From: Thiotrichales bacterium
Lineage (GTDB): Bacteria > Pseudomonadota > Gammaproteobacteria > PS1 > Pseudothioglobaceae
Direction: 5' to 3'
DNA length: 16,561 nt
NCBI GenBank assembly: GCA_002711905.1
Contig: PASI01000009.1
Span: 17,316 to 33,876 of the forward strand
The notes below the pieces were generated by a model. The model was not told the DNA's origin and ran no database searches. It worked only from the letters and a program-made list of their open reading frames with translations. Shown here piece after piece: positions 6,929 to 16,180 of the stretch (its first letter is position 1; the number at the start of each line of letters is the position of its first letter). Position numbers and translations under genes: made by a program.

Positions 6929-8733
6929 TAATTGCCTGAAACTTTAATAATATTTTCTGATGTTAGGCCATAAAGTTTATAAAGTTCAGATTGTGAGCCA
7001 TGTTCCGTAACCCTATCTGGGACGCCGAGGATTTTCAAAGGCGTTTTGATATTATTTTCTTGCAATAGTTCATTTATTGCACTACCTGCGCCTCCATTCA
7101 AAGTGTTGTCTTCAATAGAAATAAGTATTTTCGAGTTATTTGCAATCTCAATGATCAAAGCTTTATCTAGTGGTTTTACAAATCTCATATCAACAACTGT
7201 AGCATTAATCTTATTAGAGGCTTCAAGCGCCACATCAAGCATATTTCCAAAAGCAAAAATTGCAATATCTTTACCAGTTTTAACAATATTTCCTTTTCCT
7301 AGCTCAATTGCTGAGTCGGTAACAAATTCCTCAACATTAGATTTTCCTCTCGGGAATCTTACGCAGACTGGACCATCAAAATTATGCGCAAAATTGAGCG
7401 CTTTATACAATTCAAATGAAGAGCTTGGAGCAATAATAATAATGTTAGGAATGCATCTCAAAAAACTCAAATCAAAAATACCTGCATGCGTTGCTCCATC
7501 TGCTCCAACTAGACCTGCTCGATCGATCGCAAAAGTAACATTTAAATTTTGTAATGCAATATCATGAATAAATTGGTCATAACCACGCTGTAAAAAAGTT
7601 GAATAAATTGCTACAACCGGTCTTAAGCCCTTAATTGCCATTCCGCCAGCAAGTGTTATTGCATGCTGCTCAGCAATGGCGACATCTACAAAACGCTCTG
7701 GAAAGCTATTTGCAAAATCAACCATTCCAGAGCCCTCAGACATTGCCGGGGTAATTCCTATTAGATTTTGATCAACCTTTGCAGTATTACAAAGCCATTT
7801 TCCAAAAACGTTACTATAGCTCGGAAAGTTATTGCTTGAAGAGGATGGAGGTGAAATTCCATGAAATTTCAACGGATTTTCTTCGGCAGCCTCAAGACCA
7901 TGACCTTTTTTTGTAATGATATGAAGTATTCTTGGCTTTTTAAGATTTTTAAGATTTTCTAAAGTTTTGATTAGTATGGAAATGTCGTGACCATCGATTG
8001 GTCCAAAATAATCAATTCCTAATTCTTCAAAAAGAGTGCCGGGTAGAATCATTCCTTTTAGATGCTCTTCTGAGCGTTTTGCAAATTTTTGAATGCGTGG
8101 CAGTCTTTCCAGTAATTCAAGGGATTTTGACTTCATAGTTGAATATATCTTTCCTGAAATAAGGCGCGTCAAATATTTACTTAATGCCCCAACATTTTTT
8201 GAAATGGACATATCATTGTCATTAAGAACGATCAGGAGATTAGCATCTGAATCACCAGCATGATTCAGTGCCTCAAATGACATGCCACCTGTTAGCGCTC
8301 CATCTCCAATAACAGCAATTGAAGTATCTGACGTGTTATTAAGTTTATTTGCCATAGCAATCCCTAGGGCTGCACTAATTGAGGTAGAGGAATGACCTGC
8401 GCCAAACGCATCATGCTCACTTTCACTTCTTTTTGTAAAGCCAGACAAGCCATCTTTTTGGCGAAGCGTTGACATTAGATCTTTACGACCTGTTAATACT
8501 TTATGAGTGTATGCTTGATGTCCTACATCCCAAACAAAAGTATCATTAGGACTGTCAAAAACATAATGCATTGCCAGGGTTAATTGGATTGTTCCAAGGT
8601 TAGAGCTTAAATGCCCCCCTGTCTTCTCAATACTTTCAATTAAAAATAGTTTAATTTCTTCTGCAAGAGTATTTAGCTCGTCAATATCTAGTTCTTTAAT
8701 GTCACTCGGGTTTTGAATATGATTTAAGATCAT
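6928..8733 (-). CDS. dxs: 1-deoxy-D-xylulose-5-phosphate synthase
   Basis: A 601-residue DXS (E. coli 620), the thiamine-diphosphate enzyme that joins pyruvate and glyceraldehyde 3-phosphate in the first step of the MEP pathway. The ThDP/Mg motif starts GDGALTGG (residues 143-150) and ends NDND (171-174). Other active-site stretches are GHQAYTHK (71-78), GAGHSSTS (111-118), the ThDP-activating glutamate E365 in AIAEQHA, and DRAGLVGADGATHAG (404-418). The three domains (PP, transketolase-like Pyr, C-terminal) are complete. The start MILNHIQNPSDI is 40 nt after a probable transcription start. It overlaps the downstream DUF2062 gene by one base. The product supplies isoprenoids, thiamine and pyridoxal precursors. 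Confidence 0.97.
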   Translation of the reverse strand: MILNHIQNPSDIKELDIDELNTLAEEIKLFLIESIEKTGGHLSSNLGTIQLTLAMHYVFDSPNDTFVWDVGHQAYTHKVLTGRKDLMSTLRQKDGLSGFTKRSESEHDAFGAGHSSTSISAALGIAMANKLNNTSDTSIAVIGDGALTGGMSFEALNHAGDSDANLLIVLNDNDMSISKNVGALSKYLTRLISGKIYSTMKSKSLELLERLPRIQKFAKRSEEHLKGMILPGTLFEELGIDYFGPIDGHDISILIKTLENLKNLKKPRILHIITKKGHGLEAAEENPLKFHGISPPSSSSNNFPSYSNVFGKWLCNTAKVDQNLIGITPAMSEGSGMVDFANSFPERFVDVAIAEQHAITLAGGMAIKGLRPVVAIYSTFLQRGYDQFIHDIALQNLNVTFAIDRAGLVGADGATHAGIFDLSFLRCIPNIIIIAPSSSFELYKALNFAHNFDGPVCVRFPRGKSNVEEFVTDSAIELGKGNIVKTGKDIAIFAFGNMLDVALEASNKINATVVDMRFVKPLDKALIIEIANNSKILISIEDNTLNGGAGSAINELLQENNIKTPLKILGVPDRVTEHGSQSELYKLYGLTSENIIKVSGN

Positions 8734-8779
8734 TCTATTTCGTTATAAATCTTAACTTAATTAAAGAGAAAAGAGACGA

Positions 8780-8785
8780 ATTATA
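8780..8785 (-). promoter_or_regulatory. Probable -10 box of dxs
   Basis: A perfect TATAAT read leftward lies 46 bp before the dxs ATG. No strong -35 is found at the normal distance; a TTCACT lies 20 bp upstream of it. Transcription would start near 8773, leaving a leader of about 40 nt that lacks an obvious Shine-Dalgarno. The divergent trhO promoter must lie close by; a GATAAT at 8800-8805 on the plus strand is a weak candidate. Confidence 0.5.
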
Positions 8786-8820
8786 CACTTGTCAGTATTG
8801 ATAATAGTGAAGCCCTAATG

Positions 8821-8866
8821 GAGTTTTAATGTTTGCCATAAGTTTAAATAAATATAAATTAAACTC
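8821..8866 (+). promoter_or_regulatory. Competing small stem-loops in the trhO leader
   Basis: AGTTTAA (8841-8847) can pair perfectly with TTAAACT (8859-8865) around an 11-nt loop. The same right arm, AAACTC (8861-8866), can instead pair with GAGTTT (8821-8826), which would mask the GGAG at 8820-8823 that serves the upstream reading frame. The two pairings exclude each other. The stems are short and AT-rich, so regulation is only a possibility. Confidence 0.3.
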
Positions 8867-8906
8867 TGTGAATAGTAAAATTAACATTTTTTGTTGGGTT
8901 GTATAG
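8829..8906 (+). CDS. Possible 25-residue leader peptide upstream of trhO
   Basis: An ATG at 8829 with GGAG at 8820-8823 (5-nt spacing) opens a 25-codon frame that begins [10 protein letters not shown] and ends CWVV, with a TAG stop at 8904-8906, only 4 nt before the trhO ATG. Its ribosome-binding site is better than that of trhO. It could couple translation into trhO, or be chance: at this length and base composition an open frame is not rare. No family match is recognised. Confidence 0.25.
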   Translation: MFAISLNKYKLNSVNSKINIFCWVV

Positions 8907-8910
8907 AAAT

Positions 8911-9837
8911 ATGCATGCTGTCTGTGCTTTATATAAGTTTACTCGGTTGGATGACTTTGAAGATATCCAACTACCACTCAAGTCATTTTTAGATTCTTTG
9001 AGTGTTAAAGGAACTTTATTGCTTGCAAGAGAAGGCATAAATGGAACAATTTCTGGAACCAAAGATAGTATTGAAAAAGTACTTGATTATCTTCAATCTG
9101 ATGATAGGTTTTTTGAATTGGAATATAAGTATTCATATAGTAAAAAACCACCGTTTAAAAGACTTAAAGTTAAACTAAAAAAAGAAATAGTAACTATGGG
9201 TCTGTCAGAAATTGACCCTAATCAATCTGTTGGAACTTACGTTAAGCCAGAAGACTGGAATAATTTAATCAATGACCCTGATGTCGTATTAATTGATACG
9301 CGAAATAATTATGAGTATGAAATTGGAAGCTTTAAAGGTGCTATTAATCCTAATACTGAAACTTTTAGGGAGTTTCCAAGTTTCACAAAAAATAGTCTAA
9401 AGAAATATCAAGATAAAAAAATTGCCATGTTCTGTACAGGTGGTATTCGCTGTGAGAAATCTACAGCCTATCTAAAGTCAGAAGGTTTTGAAAATGTTTT
9501 TCATCTTCAGGGCGGGATTCTTAAATACTTAGAAGAGGTTGAAGAAGAAGAAAGTCTTTGGGAGGGGGAGTGCTTTGTGTTTGATGATAGAGTTGCTGTT
9601 AAGCACAATCTTGAGCAAGGTAAGTACGATCAGTGCCATGCTTGCCGGTTCCCTATTACTGAAGAGGATACAAGGCATCCTCACTATGAGAAAGGTGCTT
9701 CTTGCCCGAGATGTTATGGTACAAAAAATTTAGAACAAATTGGTAGATATAGAGAAAGAGAGAAGCAGGTTCAACTAGCAAAGAAGAGAGGCGAAGTTCA
9801 TATTGGCGATGATGTTTATCAAACCCAAAAAAAATAG
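8911..9837 (+). CDS. trhO: tRNA uridine(34) hydroxylase TrhO (rhodanese-domain)
   Basis: A 308-residue TrhO (YceA family), which uses oxygen to form 5-hydroxyuridine at wobble U34 of several tRNAs, the first step to the cmo5U/mcmo5U modifications. The N-terminal domain has [13 protein letters not shown] (residues 37-49). The rhodanese domain follows, with [12 protein letters not shown] (128-139) and the active-site loop CTGGIRCEK (175-183, cysteines C175 and C181). A C-terminal cysteine pair-of-pairs, C242/C245 and C265/C268, looks metal-binding. The frame is open to a TTG at 8899, but the ATG at 8911 is preferred; it has no clear Shine-Dalgarno. It is divergent from dxs and 64 bp ahead of the methyltransferase gene. 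C-terminal basic residues fit RNA binding. Confidence 0.93.
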   Translation: MHAVCALYKFTRLDDFEDIQLPLKSFLDSLSVKGTLLLAREGINGTISGTKDSIEKVLDYLQSDDRFFELEYKYSYSKKPPFKRLKVKLKKEIVTMGLSEIDPNQSVGTYVKPEDWNNLINDPDVVLIDTRNNYEYEIGSFKGAINPNTETFREFPSFTKNSLKKYQDKKIAMFCTGGIRCEKSTAYLKSEGFENVFHLQGGILKYLEEVEEEESLWEGECFVFDDRVAVKHNLEQGKYDQCHACRFPITEEDTRHPHYEKGASCPRCYGTKNLEQIGRYREREKQVQLAKKRGEVHIGDDVYQTQKK

Positions 9838-9901
9838 ATGAATTAGATAAAATTATTAATACAATAAATAAGTTTTGTTTCCATAAGAGAAAGATTGCTA
9901 A

Positions 9902-10492
9902 ATGTTTGATAGAAAAGATATTGCACAACTTAAGAAAGATATTATTTTAGATGTAGAGTTATTAAATTCTAGATTTAAGCTACATACTCGATGGGGTGTT
10001 TTTAGCCCGAGATCGATAGATGATGGCACATTGTTACTAATGAAATATATTGGCGCAAATGAAAATGATATCTGTCTTGATTTGGGCTGTGGTTATGGGC
10101 CAATTGGTCTTGCTTTAGCAAGGCAGTGTCATAAGGGTCAAGTCCATATGGTTGATAAAGATTTTGTGGCGGTTGAACTTTCAAATTTCAATGCAAAGAT
10201 TAATAAAATTGATAATGCAAAAGCCTATCTTTCTGATGCATTTATGCAAGTACCAAATGACATAAAATTTAATCAGATCATTTCAAATATTCCTGCTAAA
10301 GTAGGAAGAGAGCAGCTTTCAATTATTCTTTATGATGCATTTGATGCGCTTCAACCTGGCGGTTCAATAACTGTTGTTACTATTAATGGCCTTAAGGATT
10401 TTATAAAAAATAACTTTAAATCAGTTTTTGGTAATTACAAAAAAATTAAACAAGGTCAAAAATACATAATTTCTCAGGCAATAAAGCAATAA
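9902..10492 (+). CDS. Class I SAM methyltransferase, MTS domain (RsmC/YbxB-like)
   Basis: A 196-residue methyltransferase. The SAM-binding motif I is DLGCGYGPIG (residues 60-69). Before it is FSPRSIDDGTLLLM (34-47), matching the FS-x-D-x-GT-x-LL block of the methyltransferase-small (MTS) group that includes RsmC, RlmG and Bacillus YbxB. The motif that is usually N-P-P-(Y/F/I) reads SNIPAK (128-133), so the first proline is isoleucine and the aromatic position is alanine. MTS enzymes mostly methylate the exocyclic amine of guanine in rRNA, and that is the likely class of substrate, but the altered motif makes it uncertain. It is about half the length of RsmC and lacks the duplicated N-terminal domain. 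AAGAGAAAG about 8 nt before the ATG is a plausible ribosome-binding site; it probably shares a transcript with trhO. Confidence 0.8.
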   Translation: MFDRKDIAQLKKDIILDVELLNSRFKLHTRWGVFSPRSIDDGTLLLMKYIGANENDICLDLGCGYGPIGLALARQCHKGQVHMVDKDFVAVELSNFNAKINKIDNAKAYLSDAFMQVPNDIKFNQIISNIPAKVGREQLSIILYDAFDALQPGGSITVVTINGLKDFIKNNFKSVFGNYKKIKQGQKYIISQAIKQ

Positions 10493-10507
10493 TTATTGAA
10501 TGAATCT

Positions 10508-10536
10508 TTGCAGTCTTTAAAATACTAGACTAAAAT
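10508..10536 (+). promoter_or_regulatory. Possible promoter of the glutaredoxin gene that decides its start
   Basis: TAAAAT (10531-10536) is a 5/6 -10 box; the region 17 bp upstream, TTGCAG (10508-10513), is a poor -35. If this is used, transcription begins near 10543, after the first in-frame ATG (10535) but before the GGAG (10551-10554) of the TTG start at 10562. A 5-bp dyad AGTCT/AGACT (10512-10516, 10527-10531) sits in the spacer and could be an operator, or chance. Confidence 0.35.
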
Positions 10537-10561
10537 GGTAGGAAAAAATCGGAGCAATAAA

Positions 10562-10888
10562 TTGGACGTATTAGAAAAAATTCAAAAGCAAGTCGATAGT
10601 GCTGCAATTGTTATTTATATGAAAGGAACGCCTCAATTCCCTCAGTGTGGATTTTCTGCCCGCGCATCACAAACTTTAGCATCAACTGGTGTTGAGTTTG
10701 CTTATGTTAATGTTTTTGAAGATCAAGAAGTTTTTCAAAGCCTTCCTGACTTTGCTGATTGGCCTACCTTTCCTCAAATCTATTTCAATTCTGAATTAGT
10801 GGGCGGTGGTGACATTATTCTTGAAATGGCTGAACAGGATTCTCTTAAGGGCGCAATGCAAGAGGCTGTTGAAAAGTACAATAGCTAA
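10562..10888 (+). CDS. grxD: Monothiol glutaredoxin Grx4
   Basis: A CGFS-type monothiol glutaredoxin of 108 residues (E. coli Grx4 115). It binds and transfers [2Fe-2S] clusters with glutathione and partners such as BolA. The core block YMKGTPQFPQCGFSARA holds the CGFS active site, followed by WPTFPQIYFNSELVGGGDIILEM, with the glutathione-binding WPTFPQ and GG-D. Start choice: an ATG at 10535 would add nine residues (MVGKNRSNK), but it has no Shine-Dalgarno and overlaps a -10-like box. The TTG at 10562 has GGAG 7 nt upstream and gives the N-terminus MDVLEKIQKQV, typical of the family. The gene ends only 6 bp from the end of the convergent metallopeptidase gene, with no clear terminator between. 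Confidence 0.93.
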   Translation: MDVLEKIQKQVDSAAIVIYMKGTPQFPQCGFSARASQTLASTGVEFAYVNVFEDQEVFQSLPDFADWPTFPQIYFNSELVGGGDIILEMAEQDSLKGAMQEAVEKYNS

Positions 10889-10894
10889 TTAAAA

Positions 10895-11554
10895 TTAAAG
10901 TTTTCTTAGTTTGTAGCCGAACTCCTTAAGCCATGATTTAGCTTCCTTGAAGTTAGGCATCATTGATTCAACTGTTTTCCAGAAATTAGCCGAGTGATTC
11001 TTATGAATTGTATGCACAAGCTCATGAATAATCACATAGTCAATGACGTACATAGGCGCCATGATTAAAAGATAGTTTAGATTGATATTGTTTCTAGATG
11101 AGCACGAGCCCCACAATGTTTTCTGATCTTTAATTCTTACTTGGTTTACAGAGATATTATATTTATCAGCAAAATAAGTAAGTCTTGGAATAGCGACCTC
11201 TTTAAATTTATTTTTATACCACTTTTTTAAAGATAAGCTAATGATTTCTTGTTCACTTGAACCCGCTAAAAACTCTTCACCATTAAAAGTTAATTTATTT
11301 GATTGGCACTGTGCTGTTTTTATGGGAAATAGAGATCCTAAATATAAAGCCATGTCTTTGTCGAGGAAAGAACCACTTAAGCGTTTGTTTACAATCTTTT
11401 TTTGCTTGTTAAGCCATTTTTCTTTTTCAATAATAAAATCATGAATTTTGTCAATTGAAAGTTTATGAGGAGCACGAACAATTAATTCAGCATTGTCATT
11501 AATTGAAATGCTTAGTGTTCTTCGCTTGCTTCTGATAATTTTGCTGGGTGTCAT
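10895..11554 (-). CDS. YgjP-like (DUF45/M48-type) metallopeptidase
   Basis: A 219-residue protein of the YgjP/DUF45 family of predicted zinc metallopeptidases. The motif HELVH (H177, E178, H181), with a downstream HKNHSANFW (H184, H187), gives a metal site and catalytic glutamate. LWGSCSSRNNINLNYLL (about residues 147-163) is a second family hallmark. There is no signal peptide or membrane segment, so it should be cytoplasmic. The physiological substrate of the family is unknown. It lies 27 bp after purL on the same strand and may be read from the same transcript. No Shine-Dalgarno is visible before the ATG; the start fits the family, where the first conserved block is a short basic stretch (IRSKRRTLSI). 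Confidence 0.88.
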   Translation of the reverse strand: MTPSKIIRSKRRTLSISINDNAELIVRAPHKLSIDKIHDFIIEKEKWLNKQKKIVNKRLSGSFLDKDMALYLGSLFPIKTAQCQSNKLTFNGEEFLAGSSEQEIISLSLKKWYKNKFKEVAIPRLTYFADKYNISVNQVRIKDQKTLWGSCSSRNNINLNYLLIMAPMYVIDYVIIHELVHTIHKNHSANFWKTVESMMPNFKEAKSWLKEFGYKLRKL

Positions 11555-11581
11555 ATAGATAAAAAGTATAAATATCTTTAT

Positions 11582-14500
11582 TTAGTCAATCCATTTCCTA
11601 GCGTTTTCAAACATTCTGAGCCATGGTGACCTTTCATGCCATTCATTCGGGTGCCAAGAATTTTGTATTGCACGAAATACTCTTTCTGGATGAGGCATCA
11701 TGATTGTAATTCTGCCAGATTCATCACAAATGCCTGCAGCAGAGTTTTCAGAACCGTTAGGGTTGTGAGGATATATTTGAGATGAATTTCCAGAATAGTT
11801 AACATACTGCATAGCGATGTTATTACTATTAGGTTTAGAATTAAATCTTGCTTTTCCTTCTCCATGAGCGATTGCTATAGGCATGATTGATCCTTCCATT
11901 CCACTGAAGAATATAGATTTAGAATTGTTAATTTTGACACCTGTAAGCCGAGCTTCAAATTGTTCAGATGTGTTTTTTTCAAATGCAGGCCAGCCCAAAG
12001 ATCCTGGAATAATTGATTGAAGATTTGAAATCATTTGGCAGCCATTACATACGCCCAGAGTAAAACTATCGGTCCTTAAAAAATATTCAGAAAATTCATC
12101 TTTGGCCAGATTGTTTAAAAGAATTGAATTTGCCCATCCTCTTCCAGCGCCTAAAACATCTCCATAAGAGAATCCTCCGCAAGCAGCTAGCCCCTTAAAG
12201 TTTGATAAGGATACTTTGCCAGAAAGAATTTGACTCATATGAACATCAGTGGCTTCAAAGCCTGCCTGAGTAAAAGCGGCTGCCATTTCTATATGGCCAT
12301 TAATTCCTTGTTCTCTAAGGATGGCAATCTTTGGTTTTTTTCCATGATTTAAATAGGGCGCACTAATAGATTCATTGATATCGAATGTTGGCGTGACTTT
12401 AAGGCCGTTTGAATCTTTAAGAATTTCTTTATTTTCTGATTCAGCGCATTCTGGGTTGTCCCTTAGTTTTGCAATTTCATAAGAGGTCGAAGACCACTTT
12501 TTCTGAAGATTTTTTCTCGTATCTTGAAATACGATGTCACGTTTTTGATAGATTAATATTTCATCTGTTTGATTAATCTTAGCAATTGACTTTGTAAAGG
12601 CTTTGAGTCCAATTTCTTCAAGCAAGGCAAGAACTCTTTTAATGTTACTTGTTGGCACCTGAATGATACACCCCAGTTCCTCATTAAATAATTCGGGTAA
12701 GGGGTTTGAAGCATAAATATCTAAACCACAATGTGATGCAAAAGCCATTTCTAATAGAGATATTAGTGCACCGCCATCAGATCGATCGTGATAGGCAGTA
12801 ATTAAACTCTCTTTGTTGAAGGTATTAATTAACGAAAAGAATTCAGAGAAAAGTTTTGGATCATCAAGATCAGGTGTATTGCTTCCAATTTGGTTAAACA
12901 CTTGTGCCAAGCATGATCCACCCATCCTATTTTTACCTAATCCAAGATCAACTAAAAAAAGTTCTGATTCTATTTCAGTATCAAGTAGGGGAGTGATTTG
13001 CATTCTTGTATCAGGTGTTTTTGAGAAGGCACTGACAATAAGTGAAAGAGGGGCGGTTACAGATTTATCTTTACCGTTCTCATTCCAAGAGCTTTTCATG
13101 GACATAGAGTCTTTTCCAACAGGAATGGTTAATCCGAGTTCAGGGCACAGCTCCATGCCGATTGATTTAACAGCCTCATAAAGCTTTGCATCTTCACCTG
13201 GGTGTCCGCTTGCACACATCCAGTTTGCAGATAAGTTGATGTGTCTAATGTCTTCAATATAGGCGCTCATTAGATTAGTTAGAGCCTCTCCAACGGACAT
13301 TCTTGCAGCTGCAGCTGCATTTATAAGTGCTAGCGGTGTTTTTTCACCAATAGACATTGCCTCACCTTGATAGCCGGTGAAATCTGAGAGTGATATAGCG
13401 CAATCCGCTACAGGGACTTGCCAAGGCCCAATCATTTGGTCTCTTGCTATCAGGCCGGTCACTGATCGATCAGCGATAGTGATTAAAAAGTTTTTACTCG
13501 CTATTGTAGGAAGTTCAAGTAATCGATTTATGGCATCATGAAGTGAAATATTGCTCGCATCAAAGGCCTTCTCAGCGTTAGGAAGAGTCACAACATCTTT
13601 ATGGGTTTTGGGAGATGAGCCAAAGAGGAGTGACATTTCTAGATCGATAGGTTTATTCTCAAAATATGAGTCTTCGAGTGTTAAGTGTCTATCGTCAGTT
13701 GCGCTTCCTAAGATTGCATAAGGCGCTCTCTCTTTAGTGCATATTTCATCAAATAGATCAATACTTTGTTCTTTAATCGCAATGACATATCTTTCTTGAG
13801 ACTCGTTACACCAAATCTCTAGTGGTGACATTTTTTTCTCGTCATTGGGTATTGACCTTAATTGGAGTTGGGCACCTTTTTCAGAGTCATTCACCAGTTC
13901 AGGGATACCATTTGAAAGCCCACCAGCGCCAATATCATGGATTGAAACAATTGGATTTTCATCACCTAAATTGGTACAAGCGCTGATAACTTCTTGAGCG
14001 CGTCTTTGCATTTCTGGATTGGCTCTTTGGACAGAGGCAAAATCAAGATCTTCATTTTGATCACCACTTCCTACGCTAGAGGCTGCTCCACCACCCAGAC
14101 CAATCAGCATCGCGGGACCTCCAAGCACAATAATCTTGTCACCGTGCGAGATAACACCTTTCTCTACGTGGCTTTCTTTAATGTTACCTATTCCGCCAGC
14201 AAGCATGATTGGCTTGTGGTAGCCCCTTACCTCTTCATTAACAGTTTTCTGCTCATAGGTTCTAAAATATCCACAAGTATTGGGTCTTCCAAATTCGTTA
14301 TTAAAAGATGCAGCACCAATTGGAGCGTCAATCATAATATCAAGTGCAGATGCGATCTGGCTAGGTTTTCCGTAGTCCTTTTCCCAGTCATGAGTTAAGT
14401 TAGGTATCTTTAAATTTGACACTGAAAAGCCGCATAGACCGGCTTTTGGTTTAGAGCCTCTTCCAGTGGCGCCTTCGTCTCTAATCTCACCACCAGAGCC

Positions 14501-15421
14501 TGTCGCCGCTCCAGGGTCAGGGGCAATTGCAGTTGGGTGATTGTGGGTTTCAACTTTCATAAGTACTGCCTTATCAGCAGTTGATGTCTTATAAACTCCT
14601 TCTTGATCAGGCTCCAAGTAGTTTGACTTATAACCAGTCATAACAGCAGAATTATCGCTATAGACTGATAAAAGACCATCAGGATTTTGATGATAGGTGT
14701 TTTTGATCATGCCGAAAAGTGAAATCGCCTGTTTTTCAGAGTCAATTGTCCAGTCAGCGTTAAAGATTTTATGCCTGCAATGTTCTGAGTTTGCCTGAGC
14801 AAACATCATTAACTCAATATCTCTAGGGTTTCTTTGTAAACTTGTAAAACTCTCAAACAAATAATTAATTTCACTGTCGCTTAATGCAAGTCCCAGTTCC
14901 ATATTAGCCTTTTTAATGGCTGATTTTCCATTATTCAGGATATCTATACTATTAAAGTTACTTGGCTCAAGTTCGTTAAATAATAAGCTTGAATCTTTGA
15001 TATTTTCAAGATAAGACTCAGTCATTTTATCCATTACAAATTCAAGGATAGTTGTTAACTCCTTGTCATTAGTTTTTCGGTTGAAATGATAAGTTATGCC
15101 TCGCTCTATCCTTTTGACACTAGATAATCCACAAAGCTTGCAAATCTCAGATGCTTTAGAGGACCAGGGTGAAATCGTTCCAATCCTTGGCGAAATTGTA
15201 ATTTGAAAATTTGAATTAGATAAATTAGCCTTTGGAGCATAATTTAAGAGTTTATCGAGCGTTGCTTTATTTGAAGTATTGAGGCTTTCCTCTGATTCAA
15301 TAAAGTGAATATATTCTGAAGATACTAACTCAATGTTAGGGATGACTGAACTAATTTTTTTGCTGAGTGTCTTAACTTTAAAATTTCTAAGGGCTTGGGT
15401 TCCTGTATGAAAAGCAATCAT
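11582..15421 (-). CDS. purL: Phosphoribosylformylglycinamidine synthase (long form)
   Basis: A 1279-residue single-chain FGAR amidotransferase (E. coli 1295), the fourth step of purine synthesis: FGAR + ATP + glutamine to FGAM. The order is N-terminal PurS-like domain (about 1-150), linker, a duplicated AIRS-like synthetase core, and a C-terminal class I glutaminase (from about 1030). [12 protein letters not shown] begins at V290 and is followed by the glycine-rich [29 protein letters not shown] lies near 765. The glutaminase triad is C1125 (GVCNGC), H1244 and E1246 (MPHPE). The start ATG overlaps the yebC stop as ATGA, implying translational coupling. The long fused form is typical of gamma- and betaproteobacteria, unlike the split PurLQS of Gram-positives. 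All catalytic residues I checked are present. Confidence 0.98.
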   Translation of the reverse strand: MIAFHTGTQALRNFKVKTLSKKISSVIPNIELVSSEYIHFIESEESLNTSNKATLDKLLNYAPKANLSNSNFQITISPRIGTISPWSSKASEICKLCGLSSVKRIERGITYHFNRKTNDKELTTILEFVMDKMTESYLENIKDSSLLFNELEPSNFNSIDILNNGKSAIKKANMELGLALSDSEINYLFESFTSLQRNPRDIELMMFAQANSEHCRHKIFNADWTIDSEKQAISLFGMIKNTYHQNPDGLLSVYSDNSAVMTGYKSNYLEPDQEGVYKTSTADKAVLMKVETHNHPTAIAPDPGAATGSGGEIRDEGATGRGSKPKAGLCGFSVSNLKIPNLTHDWEKDYGKPSQIASALDIMIDAPIGAASFNNEFGRPNTCGYFRTYEQKTVNEEVRGYHKPIMLAGGIGNIKESHVEKGVISHGDKIIVLGGPAMLIGLGGGAASSVGSGDQNEDLDFASVQRANPEMQRRAQEVISACTNLGDENPIVSIHDIGAGGLSNGIPELVNDSEKGAQLQLRSIPNDEKKMSPLEIWCNESQERYVIAIKEQSIDLFDEICTKERAPYAILGSATDDRHLTLEDSYFENKPIDLEMSLLFGSSPKTHKDVVTLPNAEKAFDASNISLHDAINRLLELPTIASKNFLITIADRSVTGLIARDQMIGPWQVPVADCAISLSDFTGYQGEAMSIGEKTPLALINAAAAARMSVGEALTNLMSAYIEDIRHINLSANWMCASGHPGEDAKLYEAVKSIGMELCPELGLTIPVGKDSMSMKSSWNENGKDKSVTAPLSLIVSAFSKTPDTRMQITPLLDTEIESELFLVDLGLGKNRMGGSCLAQVFNQIGSNTPDLDDPKLFSEFFSLINTFNKESLITAYHDRSDGGALISLLEMAFASHCGLDIYASNPLPELFNEELGCIIQVPTSNIKRVLALLEEIGLKAFTKSIAKINQTDEILIYQKRDIVFQDTRKNLQKKWSSTSYEIAKLRDNPECAESENKEILKDSNGLKVTPTFDINESISAPYLNHGKKPKIAILREQGINGHIEMAAAFTQAGFEATDVHMSQILSGKVSLSNFKGLAACGGFSYGDVLGAGRGWANSILLNNLAKDEFSEYFLRTDSFTLGVCNGCQMISNLQSIIPGSLGWPAFEKNTSEQFEARLTGVKINNSKSIFFSGMEGSIMPIAIAHGEGKARFNSKPNSNNIAMQYVNYSGNSSQIYPHNPNGSENSAAGICDESGRITIMMPHPERVFRAIQNSWHPNEWHERSPWLRMFENARKWID

Positions 15422-16158
15422 AATTCAGACAGTATCTCGTCCGAAATGTCTGCGTTATGATAGACCTCTTGGGTGTCATCGAGGTCATCAAGTCTATCAA
15501 TGAGCTTCATAAATTTTTCAGCATCCTCCAGATTAAGTTCGATACGATTATCAGGCTCCATAGTGATCTGTGAGTGATCAGGTGTTAAGTTGTTTGCTAT
15601 TAATGCATCTTTAACTGGAAAAAAGCTCTCAGGTGTTGTCACCACATCAATTGATCCATCCTCATGAGTGATGATATCTTCAGCGCCCGATTCAATTGCA
15701 ATTTCCATAATAGTATCCTCATCTCCAGAACCAAAGCTAATAAAGCCTTGCTTGGAGAACATATACGATACTGAGCCATCTGTTCCAAGGTTGCCGCCGT
15801 GTTTAGTAAATGCATGTCTAACGTCAGAAACAGTGCGATTTTTGTTGTCTGTCAGACAATCTACCATAATGGCAGTTCCTCCAAGACCATAACCCTCATA
15901 GCGAATTTCCTCATAGCTTTCACCGTCCAGATCGCCTGAGCCTCTCTTAACAGCATTTTCAATCGTATCTCTCTTCATGTTTGCTGCTAAAGCTTTGTCT
16001 ATTACAGCTCGAAGAGAAGGATTGTTTTCTAAGACGCCACCACCTATTTTTGCCGCAACAACAATTTCTTTGATGAGCTTGGTGAAGATTTTTCCACGCT
16101 TGGCATCCTGCGCACCTTTTCTATGTTGAATATTGTGCCATTTACTGTGTCCTGCCAT
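15418..16158 (-). CDS. yebC: YebC/TACO1 family protein
   Basis: A 246-residue YebC (E. coli 246). It opens [20 protein letters not shown], the family hallmark, and contains [18 protein letters not shown] (about residues 116-133). YebC was long annotated as a transcriptional regulator; more recent work on the YebC/TACO1 family points to a role in helping ribosomes through difficult, proline-rich stretches. The frame is open 24 codons further upstream to 16230, overlapping nadA, but the MAGHSKW start at 16156-16158 is certain from conservation; GGAG lies 12 nt upstream, a little far. In E. coli yebC sits near ruvC, so this nadA-yebC-purL arrangement is different. The TGA stop overlaps the purL ATG. 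Confidence 0.97.
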   Translation of the reverse strand: MAGHSKWHNIQHRKGAQDAKRGKIFTKLIKEIVVAAKIGGGVLENNPSLRAVIDKALAANMKRDTIENAVKRGSGDLDGESYEEIRYEGYGLGGTAIMVDCLTDNKNRTVSDVRHAFTKHGGNLGTDGSVSYMFSKQGFISFGSGDEDTIMEIAIESGAEDIITHEDGSIDVVTTPESFFPVKDALIANNLTPDHSQITMEPDNRIELNLEDAEKFMKLIDRLDDLDDTQEVYHNADISDEILSEL

Positions 16159-16180
16159 TATCTTAAAGTTTCTCCAATAA

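Noticed and set aside
7046..7567. 173-codon plus-strand frame inside dxs
   Set aside because: It is antisense to an intact, highly conserved enzyme and has no family resemblance: a coding shadow.
10876..10910. Bidirectional terminator between the glutaredoxin and metallopeptidase genes
   Set aside because: Only AT-rich, imperfect pairing is present; no GC stem with a T run.
11555..11581. TATACT box before the metallopeptidase gene as its own promoter
   Set aside because: The only good -35 (TTGACT in the purL end) is 13 bp away, too close. Read-through from purL is simpler.
13994..14398. 134-codon plus-strand frame inside purL
   Set aside because: Antisense shadow of a conserved PurL region, with low-complexity, non-protein-like composition.
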